Below, in pieces: positions 34,564 through 44,800 of a stretch of DNA of 64,000 nt (position 1 is its first letter; every line of letters starts with the position of its first letter). The translations under genes and the position numbers were made by a program. Source of the DNA: Flavobacteriales bacterium (lineage in GTDB: Bacteria > Bacteroidota > Bacteroidia > Flavobacteriales_F > PHOS-HE28). Under the pieces are notes generated by a model. That model saw only the letters and a program-made list of their open reading frames with translations, made no database searches and was not told the origin of the DNA. The DNA is taken from contig JAEUTA010000017.1 of the NCBI GenBank assembly GCA_016788205.1, positions 1 to 64,000 on the forward strand, read 5' to 3'.

Positions 34564-37500
34564 ATGACCAGGATGGAACGGAATTCATCAGCGCGGACCA
34601 AGCGGTATCCTCACATGCAATGGTGGATACTCGCGCTTCTCCTGCTGCCATTCACCGATGTCCTTGCCCAACCGGCGAATGATGACCCTTGCGGGGCGAT
34701 CCCCCTCACCGTGGGAACAAGTTGTTCGTTCTCCAGCCGGACTACCGCGGCCGCATCTGCTACGCCCGGTGTTCCGGCTCCCGGCTGCGCATCGTACAAC
34801 GGTGCTGATGTCTGGTTCACCGCGGTGGTACCTGCCAATGGTCAACTCTTCTTCGACACCAACGTAGGGGTGGTGACCGACGGTGGAATGGCCCTGTATT
34901 CCGCAACCTCGTGTTCGGGCACTTTCACCCTGATAGAATGTGACGACGATGACAGCGCCAACGGCTTGATGCCATCGATCATACGCACCGGGCTTGCGCC
35001 AGGAAGCACCGTCTACATCCGTTTCTGGGAATACGGCGGCGATAATAACGGCACATTCACCATTTGCGCCTACTCCCCTCCTCCGCCTCCACCGGCATGC
35101 GGCACTACCGTTACCGACCCGGGAGGCGCTGGCAACTACGCGAACAACACCACGTTCATCGCCACCTATTGCCCGGCAGTGGCAGGGCAGGTGGTCTCCA
35201 TCAATTTCTCTGCGTTCGCGACCGAAGCAGGATACGATTTCGTGTATATCCATAATGGCCCGTCCATCGGTGCGCCGGTGATCGGCACGTACTCGGGCAC
35301 GACCCTTCCACCGGCCATCACTTCCAATGATGTGGGGGGATGCATCACCTTGAGGTTCACATCGGATGGATCAAGTGTCGCCGCCGGCTGGGTCGCCTCC
35401 ATCACGTGCGGTGCTCCGCCTCCGCCGCCTGCGAATGACAATCCGTGCGGTGCCACTCCGCTGACGGTGAACGCAAGCTGCACGTTCAGCACGAGCACCA
35501 CAGCGAACTCGACCAGTACTTTGGCCGTACCCCCCCCGCCCTGTGCCAACTATGCGGGTAGTGATGTGTGGTTCAGCATTGTGGTCCCGGCATCGGGCAA
35601 CTTGCTGGTGAACTCCAATACCGGCGTCATAACCGATGGTGGTATGGCGCTTTATACGGCTACCGCATGCAACGGCACGTTCACCCTCGTGGACTGCGAC
35701 GACGATGATAGCCCGAACGGCCTTATGCCGCAGATAACCGCAGGTGGTCTCATACCCGGGTCAACGGTGTATGTAAGATTCTGGGAACGCGGTGGCGATA
35801 ATAACGGGACTTTCAGCATCTGTGCTACGATGCCACCTACCCCACCTGCTAACGACAATCCGTGCGGTGCCACTTTACTACCGGTGAATACGACGTGCGT
35901 GAACACGACATCGACTACGGTGAACGCACTGGCCACTACCGGCCCACCAGCGCCTACCTGCGCTAACTATAATGGGAATGATGTCTGGTTCAGGGCGGTG
36001 GTACCTGCTAACGGGAGCATCATCATCGAGACGGCTCCCGGGGTGGTCACTGATGGAGGCATGGCCCTTTACACCGCACCAAGTTGTTCGGGACCCTTCG
36101 TCCAGGAGTTATGCGACGATGACAGTGGAACGGGGCTGATGCCTTCCATCACCGCGAATGGACTAGCTCCAGGCACTACCGTGTACATCCGCTTCTGGGA
36201 ATACGGGAACGACAACAACGGCACATTCTCCATCTGCGTGCGCACCCCGCCTCCCCCACCTTCAGGAGATTGTGTTTACGTGCTTAACCTCTTCGACAGC
36301 TTCGGTGATGGTTGGGGAAGTTCGAATGTCGGTGTTCGGATTAATGGAGGTGCATGGACCTACTACACCGTAGGTGGTTCGAACACGCAGGTACTTCTCG
36401 GTATGATGATCAACGACTTCATCGAGCTCAGCTACAATAACTCGGGGCCCTTCCAAGGAGAGAACAGCTATTCGCTCGGGCTGATGGGGGGCGGCAACTA
36501 CTTCAACTCCGGATCAACACCCGCGCCAGGCGCCTCATTCGGCCAGTTGGTGGATTGCGTACCTCCTCCAGCTGCACCGCAGGACTGCAACGGAGGGTTT
36601 ACCATATGTAGCGGACAGGCCTTCAACAACAGCAGCAGCAACACCGGCAATGTCGTGGACCTCAACAGCGCCAATCGCGGCTGCCTATCTTCTGGAGAAC
36701 GTCAAGGCACTTGGTATTACTTCTCGCCAAGCTCGACGGGCTCCGTTGGCTTCACCATCGCTCCCGTAGTGGCCACGGATTATGACTTTGCCGTGTGGGG
36801 CCCGATGTCCACCGTGACGTGCCCACCGGCTAGCGCTCCTGTAAGATGTTCGTATGCGGCACCCACAGGCAATACAGGGCTTGGCAACGGAGCAGTGGAT
36901 GCTTCTGAAGATGCCGGTGGCGACCGGTGGGTGAGCCTGTTGAACGTGACGGCAGGTCAGATCTACGTATTGTACGTGGACAACTTCTCATCCAATGGGC
37001 AGGCCTTCAATCTCTCCTGGCAGCTTTCGGGCGGAGCATCGTTGGATTGCACATTATTACCTATCGAGATGATAGGTGTTGAAGCCGAAGCCCGCGAGGA
37101 CCATATCCTGGTCACTTGGCGAACCGCAGTCGAGTCAGCCACCGACCACTTCATCGTGGAACGATCGAAAGACGGAATGTACTTTGAACCTATCGGCACT
37201 ACAACGGCAGCCGGACTTTCCTCGAGTACGATCCACTACTCCTTTAAGGACGAGAACCCTTTCCAAGGCGATAACTATTACCGTATCGTAATGGTCGATG
37301 TGGACGGGAACACCACTTTGTCGCCGATCGTCAACGCGCACATGATGAGCATGGGCCATGGTTTGGTGGTTTCTCCGAACCCGGTCAGCAGCATGTTGTC
37401 CATCTCTTCGGATCAACTCTTCGGATCGATATCGGAGATCCTGATCCTGGACGCTGCCGGTCGTACGGTACGCACCCTGAACATGGACCTGAAGGTTCCG

Positions 37501-37608
37501 GCGACGGTCACCGTCGACGTCTCGGACCTTGCTCGTGGACCCTACCGATTGGTCGGACGAAGCGGTGATCACTCCATTGTGGCTTTCACTGCGTTCATAA
37601 AGGAATGA
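34564..37608 (+). CDS. T9SS cargo protein with three PPC-like modules and a CUB domain (1014 residues)
   Basis: A basic n-region leads to MQWWILALLLLPFTDVLAQ as signal peptide; ATG 34615 is the alternative start but would lose the positive charges. PPC-like modules (ANDDPCGAIPLTVG, ANDNPCGATPLTVN, ANDNPCGATLLPVN) lie near 37, 292 and 428, and a CUB domain (DPGGAGNYANNTTFIATYC...AGYDFVYIHNGPS) near 182-285. A DSFGDGW module (about 570) is followed by the DCNGGFTICSG...QGTWYYFSP...DYDFAVWGP block (about 675-830). FN3-like LDCTLLPIEMIGV and a sorting domain (SPNPVSSML...LDAAGRT) end it. The domain combination suggests a large extracellular binding protein. It is preceded by a small companion gene. 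Confidence 0.88.
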   Translation: MTRMERNSSARTKRYPHMQWWILALLLLPFTDVLAQPANDDPCGAIPLTVGTSCSFSSRTTAAASATPGVPAPGCASYNGADVWFTAVVPANGQLFFDTNVGVVTDGGMALYSATSCSGTFTLIECDDDDSANGLMPSIIRTGLAPGSTVYIRFWEYGGDNNGTFTICAYSPPPPPPACGTTVTDPGGAGNYANNTTFIATYCPAVAGQVVSINFSAFATEAGYDFVYIHNGPSIGAPVIGTYSGTTLPPAITSNDVGGCITLRFTSDGSSVAAGWVASITCGAPPPPPANDNPCGATPLTVNASCTFSTSTTANSTSTLAVPPPPCANYAGSDVWFSIVVPASGNLLVNSNTGVITDGGMALYTATACNGTFTLVDCDDDDSPNGLMPQITAGGLIPGSTVYVRFWERGGDNNGTFSICATMPPTPPANDNPCGATLLPVNTTCVNTTSTTVNALATTGPPAPTCANYNGNDVWFRAVVPANGSIIIETAPGVVTDGGMALYTAPSCSGPFVQELCDDDSGTGLMPSITANGLAPGTTVYIRFWEYGNDNNGTFSICVRTPPPPPSGDCVYVLNLFDSFGDGWGSSNVGVRINGGAWTYYTVGGSNTQVLLGMMINDFIELSYNNSGPFQGENSYSLGLMGGGNYFNSGSTPAPGASFGQLVDCVPPPAAPQDCNGGFTICSGQAFNNSSSNTGNVVDLNSANRGCLSSGERQGTWYYFSPSSTGSVGFTIAPVVATDYDFAVWGPMSTVTCPPASAPVRCSYAAPTGNTGLGNGAVDASEDAGGDRWVSLLNVTAGQIYVLYVDNFSSNGQAFNLSWQLSGGASLDCTLLPIEMIGVEAEAREDHILVTWRTAVESATDHFIVERSKDGMYFEPIGTTTAAGLSSSTIHYSFKDENPFQGDNYYRIVMVDVDGNTTLSPIVNAHMMSMGHGLVVSPNPVSSMLSISSDQLFGSISEILILDAAGRTVRTLNMDLKVPATVTVDVSDLARGPYRLVGRSGDHSIVAFTAFIKE

Positions 37609-37668
37609 CATCAAGAACTTCCTTCAGTTATTGCACCGATTTGATGATCCGGTCCTTACGGTTTTGCC

Positions 37669-37986
37669 CTATCCGAACATCCAGGAGCAGCCTGCCACGA
37701 CTCCTGCAGGCACTCCCGTAGCATTCGCGCGGCCTCTCAGTCTCAAAGGCGACGGAACGTTGCTCATGGATCCACACGAATTGAGGAGGACCTGACCCAG
37801 TTCGTCCAACTGGGGTAGACGAACTTCCGGCCAAGCACGATCCAGCTTGATGATGATCGTGTCGTCCGGTGTCGAAACATATCCGAGCACCTCAACTGGG
37901 ACCGCATTGAGCCTTGTGGTGATCACCGATTCATGGTCAGATCCTGCCGGTGTTGGGCGGGCGTTCCTGGTCAGTTTGCCATCGTA
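37669..37986 (-). pseudogene. Possible gene remnant
   Basis: An open frame of 105 codons directly follows a TAG and lacks an ATG; a GTG sits at 37926. The stretch VITTRLNAVPVEVLGYVSTP, with DDTIIIKLDRAWPEVRLPQL after it, reads like a real beta/helix protein and the codon use looks coding. I recognise no family. It may be the 3' part of a lost secreted-protein gene, or a short real gene with GTG start. Confidence 0.3.
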
Positions 37987-38769
37987 CTAACCCGCTCCCA
38001 TCCGCGATCGATCATACCTCCTAGGGTATTCGGCAAGCGTTCTACCACGCGAACCCATACGCGGCAACCAGGAATGCACAGGATCATCGGATGAATGCAT
38101 TCGCGGAGTCCATTCAGATCGCGCAGGGAGGATCATGATGTGGTACGCTGATAGGATGTACCGATGTGCGCCTAGGCATGAACATGCCCTGATGACAGAT
38201 GGTTCGTCGCAAGTCGCTCGCAGTCGCTGGTACGACATGGCCGGTGCCTTATGGACACAACGCAGCTCGAACGCTCCGTTCATCGGAACAGCCCGTTCGG
38301 GACAGTATATGCTGCGGGTCAAGCCCCGGAGCAGTGGAACTTGCAGGTATGCACCTCATGCCAGGAGCATAGTGATCGTCTACCGCATGCTGCGCTTGCT
38401 GAAATGCAAGGGCTCAACAGGCTTTGACGGCATGTTCATCCACAACGCTTCCCCAACCTATTTCACTCCTTCAAAAGCCGTTGAGCATTCTCGAATTCGC
38501 TTGCGCGGTAACCGCGGCGTCGATCACCGGATAGCCGGTCACGACAATATACCGCCCCTGCGTCCAACATGCTCGGTCACCGCTGTGCGAACTACCCCCT
38601 GGGGGCCACAGGGCGCCATCAAGATCCATCCCTACCTACGTATTCCAACCCGGAAAGCGTCCATTCAGTTCGACTCGACATAGGCAGCGATGTCGATCCG
38701 TTCCCATACGCGGCTGATGCAGGTTCGACCTCCTTGAATGACCGGACGGGATCCATAAATCGCAAGCAA

Positions 38770-38797
38770 AAAGCCCCTTCCCGAATGGGAAGGGGCT
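38770..38797 (-). terminator. Terminator of the giant T9SS gene
   Basis: An 11-base stem (AGCCCCTTCCC and its complement) closes a 4-base GAAT loop. On the minus strand it is followed by TTTTTGC, a U-tract. It lies 37 bases behind the stop of the 2891-residue gene. Confidence 0.85.
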
Positions 38798-38833
38798 TTC
38801 GCAATTGAGCGGTGAGCTCGGCTACTCAGCCTA

Positions 38834-41800
38834 TCAAGGCTGGATCACCAGGCGCTCCGTGTAGGTCTTATCACCAGCAGTGATATTGACCATGTACATA
38901 CCACCAGCAAGGTCGCCGTTCAGGTCGACAGCAGTCTGCAAGAAACCATCCTGCACAGCGATGGTACGAGCCATCACGCGCTTTCCGGTCATATCGAAGA
39001 CGTCCATGCTCACGGTGTTCACATCACCCTCCACTTTGGTCAGGCTCAAGAAGAGCTGGTCGCCGCGGTTCGGGTTCGGGTACATGGTGAATTCGCCATT
39101 ACCCTCAGCGTTCATGCTGCTAGCACCACCGTTGGCACTTGCAGGACAGAACGTACTGGTGGTGACGTTCACCTTGCACACCTTACCCCAGGTAACGATG
39201 GTCTGCGGAGCAGCGCAGGTGGGAGCAGTTCCTGCCACGCACCACGTCGCACCACCATCAAGGCTCACGCGTACATCAACGTCGTACTGCGTGTTGCACT
39301 TCAGCCTGTCACCAGTGGTCCAGTTCAGGTAGATCGTCGGGCTCGTTTGGATCGGGCGCACGATGCAGCTACCTGCAGCAGGATACTCACCAGGGATACG
39401 GAAACGGAACTGATAGCGCACGTTCGCGCTGGCAACGGTTGGAACCGGCTGGGGCGGAGTGGCCACCAACTTGTTCGCTGTGCTGTTGGCACCACCGAAC
39501 ACCTTGCTAACGCCGCAGCTCAGATCGATACCACTTCCTGGGTTGTCCTGAAGCTTCACCAATGGGCAAGCGGCGCGCACTGGGTCGATCTTGAACAAGC
39601 AGGCAGGACCGAACGGCAGGTTCACGTTCGCTACGCGACCGCGTACACGCACGTTCAACAGCACGCTCGCAGGCAGGTGCGGTGTGGTCACCGAGTTCAC
39701 CCACGCATTCACGCGGAAGTGGCAGGCACGCAGCGCGCCTGTTCCCGTTCCATCGCTCGTGGCGTGGCTGCGGAAACGACGGAAGCTGTAGCTACCATTC
39801 GGGTCGAAGAACCAGAATTCGTAACCGCTCGTAGCGTTCGTAACGCCATATTGACCGGAAACGGTCGTGTTCTCCGTGGCAACGATGAACCGGTCATTCA
39901 CCCAGTCGAGCTTGTCGCAGCTGGTGTAGATCGGACGATCGGTACCCACCGGCACACAGAAAGTACCTCCATTGGCGATGGCGCTCAGGCTGCCATTGAA
40001 CACGCCATTGAAGTTGTACTGGTTGTCGATGATCTTGAGGTTGCTTCCTTGCGTACGGAGGGTGTAACCACCGATAGGCCAGGTCGTACCTCCAACCATT
40101 CCGTCTCCACCGCTATCCAGGATGCGGAGGCGGTAGCAACCGTCGGGCAGGCACAAGCCTTGGGTTCCGATGGAGTTGGCAGGGAAAGCGTCCGTGCCGT
40201 TCAGCACAGTTGCCGTTCCAGATTCATTGACGACTTCCCACGTGATCTCGTTCGGGTTGGCAGCATTCTGGAACTCCAGCGTCAGACCATTACCCGTGCA
40301 AGCACCAGAGGTGGCACCGCAAGTGGTGGTCAGCGTGAAGTCACCAGTGGTGGTCGCACCCCAAGCCGTTACGTAGATGTAGTAAGTGGTACCTGCAACG
40401 GAGTTCCAGGTGGCCACGCTACGCGTTCCCGAAGAGGGGCAAGCAGCACCTGCGTCATCGTTACCCGCTACGCAGGTGAACGTACCGCAAGAACCACTGA
40501 ACACACCCACTTGTGAGTCGAACGTCGATCCGCAGAGGCTGGCCTTCATCTGGCCGCCCCAACCGATCACCCTGTACCAAACACCAGGAGCCGCATTGTC
40601 AACGTAAGGATCGTTGATCGCTGCGTCGGTGCATGTACCCGTTGGACGACCCGTGTTCGTGGCGCCCACCGTGGAGCCGGTCACAACGGAGTTGCAATCA
40701 ACCAGGATAGCGTTCGCGCAGAGGTCGTTCGCGGGCGGCGAGGTAACACAAACGTTGAACGTCGTGTTCTGGCCCACAGTTGCCGTGTTGGTGTACACAC
40801 GCACATAGTACGTGTTACCAGCCACAAGACCGGAAACCGCCGTGCTCGTTGTACCGCAACCGATGTTCGTCAACGTACCGCAAGCGCCACTGAAGACGTT
40901 GAAGTTCATTGAAGTAACGCTACCAGCAACGCTGTTCAAAGCGACCGTGTGCGTAGGACCAGTGGCGACGAAGGAGAACCAAACGTCGTCATCCGCAGTA
41001 CCGGCGCATGGCGTAACCGCCTGTCCCGATGCCGTTGCACCGAAGACGGACCCGAAGGTCTGGCTGGTGCAAACCTGGCCAGCGTTCACTGTCAGGCTAA
41101 CAGCACCTGCGCAGTTGTCGTTCGCAGGAGGACCGACAGGAGGCGTGGTCACGCAGATGTTGAAGTTGGTGGATACAGCGGTCGTTCCGTTGCTGTAAAC
41201 ACGCACATAGTACGTATCACCCACCACCAACGTGTTCGGGGTGGTGTAACTATCCACCGTACCGCAGGCAACGCTCGTCAGTGCACCACAGGCGCCGCTG
41301 AAGAGTTGCATACGCATGGTGGTAGCCGGAGTGACACTGCTCAGCGTGATGATCTGCTGCGTGGAACCGGCCACGAAGCTGTACCATACGTCATCCTCTA
41401 CGCCACCGGCGCAAGGAGCCACAGGCACACCGCTGTCCGTCGCGCTCTGCAACGTTCCAGCTGTCTGCACAGCGCAGGTCAGACCGGTGTTCACCACCAG
41501 GCTTGCGGCGCCAGCACAGTTGTCGTTGGCAGGAGGAGGAGGCGGAGCTCCGATGCAGATGCTGAACGTGGTCGTCTGCGGGGCAGCGGTCGTGTACGTG
41601 TAGACACGCACGTAGATCATCTCGCCCACCGTCAGACCCGTAAGGTCGATGGAGTTCGGATCGCTGCACGCGAGGTCCACCAAAGAGCTGCAATCAGCTC
41701 CGCGATAGATCTTCATGTACATGTCCGTTACGCTACCAGCGACGTTCAGGAGGGAAACACGATGCGTCGCATGCGTAGCCGTGAAGCGGTACCACACGTC

Positions 41801-44800
41801 ATCATCTGGGCCACCGAAGCAGGAGCCCAACGCATTACCCGAAGGCGTTGCGTAAGCGACCGTACCAGCGGTAACCGTGCCGCAGAGGTAGTTCGGGTTC
41901 ACCGTCAACACGGTAGCGTTCGTGCATGCGTCGTTGATAGGTGCCGGAGGCGGCGTACCGATGCAGATGCTGAACGCTGAGGTCTGTCCTACGGTGGAGG
42001 TCCAGGTGTAGACACGCACGTAGTACGTATCGCCCACGGTCAGACCGTTGACCAGACTGCTGTTCGGATCGCTGCAGAGCAGGTTCACCAAGGAACCGCA
42101 TGTACCGCTGTAAACAGCATGGTACAGGTCGGTGGTGCTTCCCGTTACGTTGTTCAGCGAGATCGTGTGTGATGTGCTCGTGGCCACGAACTGGTACCAC
42201 ACATCATCATCAGCCGTGCCGAAGCAAGGTGTGACCGCATCGACAGAAGCCGTTGCGCTCTGGATGGAACCAGCCGTTTGCACGGTGCAGGTAAGGCCGC
42301 TGTTCACGGTCAATACCGTCGCGCTCAAGCACTCATCGTTCGCAGGCGAAGTGCGGAAGTTGATCGGACCGAAGGCCGAGCTCGTTCCTGACACGCCGCA
42401 ATCAGCACGCACATAAGCGCTGTAAGCCGTTCCTGCGAAGAGATCGGTAAGGGTCGTCTCCGGAGTTCCGCTCACAGGTACGGTAGTACCGGTACCGAGC
42501 GTGAAGCCTTGAACGCCGTATTCGATCACCCACGCCGTCTCGGTGCAACCGACCGCCCAATCCAGGTCCACGGTGCTGGCGGTGGTATTCGAGGCCACCA
42601 GACCAGAAGCGCTAGGACAAGGAGGAGGAGGTGCCACCGTTACGAGGTAGTCTTCCACTTCACCGAAGGAGTTGTCACCGCAAGCGGTAACGTCGATACC
42701 GTTCGTTGCGAACATGGCACGCACGCGCAGGCGATGCTGACCAACGGGAGGGGAGCAACCCAGTACGATCGGGAACGTGGCGCTAGAGCCAAGAACGTTC
42801 TCCACACCGCTACCGGCTACCGTTCCGTTCGAGTAACCGATACGCTCGGTCAAGTTGTCGAACTGGCCGTCATCGTTGTAGTCGATCCAAGCCGCATAAC
42901 CTTCGCTCCACTCACCGGCGTAAACCGTGCAGCTGTAGGAGGTACCTGCGTTCAACGTGGTCGTCAGGGACAGGTTGCCCGTGTAATCGGAATAACCAGG
43001 ACCCTCGCCACCGGCAACGCTGGTGTTACCCGGAACAGGATCGCTCGGGCAACCGGTGCCGGAGTTGTTATCCAAGGTGTTCAGCGTTACACGTGCGATA
43101 ACGTCACCATCAGCACAGCCGTACGTGGTGACAGGCAGGCAGGGGCAGTTCGCCAACGGAGCCAATGTCAGGGAGATCGGCGTGCTCGTTCCCGTGGAAG
43201 CGCTCGCGGTGCAAGTCACTTGGGCACGGAACATGGTCGGCACGGTGATGCTCGTCGTGAACGTGGCAGCGTTGGTACCCACAGGGGCCCATATGCCACC
43301 TCCATCGGTGGACGATTCCCACTGGTAGCTTACACCAGCACCGCTGATCGTGTTCTGCAGGCTCAGCGTGAAGCTGCGGCCCGAGCACACGGAACTACCG
43401 GCACTGCTCAGCGTGTTACCAGGGTTCGGTGTACCCGCGCAAGCAGGGATGATCTGGTAGGTCAACGTGAAGGAACCTTCACCGGCGCTGTAACCATCCT
43501 GCACCCACCATACACGCTGGGTGGAACCCGTGGTGTTGGTCCATGTCGCGGTCTGATCGTCCGCATCGTCCCAGCATGTGATCACGATATCGCCAGGGCA
43601 GGTCGCGCCATAGCTCATCATCACTTGGGAATCATAATCAGCGCTGGCATGTGCAATGTTCAATTGAGCACCGGCAGGAACATCGATGTAGTACACCATG
43701 TCCGCAGCCACGTTAGCGCTCGTGCTACCGCAGATCAGCGAGTAGTCAGCGTTCAAGCCGGCGGTCGCCGTGCTACCGCTCACAGGGCTGGTCTGCGCAC
43801 CCAGGTTGATGGCATTGCCGCAATAGTCACCGGGCAGGGCTGCACCGGCGGAGGACATGCACACCGTGAAGTTACCAGCACCAGCCACCGTAGTGAACAA
43901 ACGCAGGTAGTAAATGCCGGGAGGCAGGTTCCAGTTCACGGGCAGGGCGGTCATATCGGCTACGCAAGCGCCGTAAGGCGTCAGGCAATCCGTATAGATC
44001 TCACCACCAACGACCGTAGCGGAGCCATCGGTCACGGTGATGACAGGCATTTGGAAGCCCGTGGTGTTCACGGTGTACCAAACGTCCTGTACCGCACCCG
44101 TTGCACAGGTGGGCTGTGCGCCACTCTGATCGGCACCCAAGGTGGTACCGGTCACCGCGTTCGCTGGGCAGTTCGCGGTCAGCTCTACGTTGAGCGTGGT
44201 CGCGTTGGCGCAAGCGTCGTTCGCAGGTGGGCAAGCGCTGTAGCCCACGGTGATGTTATCCGCGATCTGCACGTTGCACTGCGATTGTCCACCATGCAAC
44301 AGTTGCACATCGATCAGCGTGCCCAAGGGGTACGATCCGATGTTCAACCAATCCAGGAAGTCGTTCGCATCCAGACCGGTCACCGTCTCATCCAGTACGT
44401 TGTTCACGTAGATATTGTAGCCGACCGTGGTGGCGGGCAGTGCGGTGGTGGCATCGATGCCGAAGTCCTCCACGAAGAGGAACACACTGAACGTAGCCGG
44501 ATCAGCGGTGCAGTTCACCGTTGGCTGACCCACTTCGTTCTCGTCGATGGACACATAGCCGGTAGGCTCCACGCATCCACCGCAGCGGACCTGGAATTCC
44601 CAACCCGCCGTGAGGCCCGAGCCTCCATCAGCGCAGCTGTTGGAACCATCGGAAAGGATGCTGACGGAGAACGTGTTACCAGAGCTCGTGATCACACCAC
44701 CGGAGGTGAGCGATCCCGTAAGGCTCGCCGGGGTGGCCGGCGTGCTGCCCGGAGCACCGTTCCAGAAGCGAACGTTGTCGTTGCTCTCCATGCTTCCGCT

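Larger units (their letters stand above)
37609..38833. other. 1.2-kb stretch largely without recognised genes
   Basis: No convincing complete gene is visible between the 1014-residue cargo gene and the giant minus-strand gene. A degraded-looking minus frame (37669-37986) is listed separately. A 182-codon plus frame at 38135 has an unlikely composition. The rest, which is less GC-rich in parts, may hold remnants of deleted genes. The region ends in a bidirectional-looking terminator at 38770. Confidence 0.5.

Noticed and set aside
38135-38683. 182-codon plus frame in the 37.6-38.8 kb gap
   Set aside because: Unbalanced composition (Arg, Ser, Met, Cys), no signal peptide or domain and no start context.
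40750-42350. CRISPR-like array because of regular repeats in the giant gene
   Set aside because: The repeats are about 400 bases and in frame; they are PPC protein modules, not short direct repeats with spacers.
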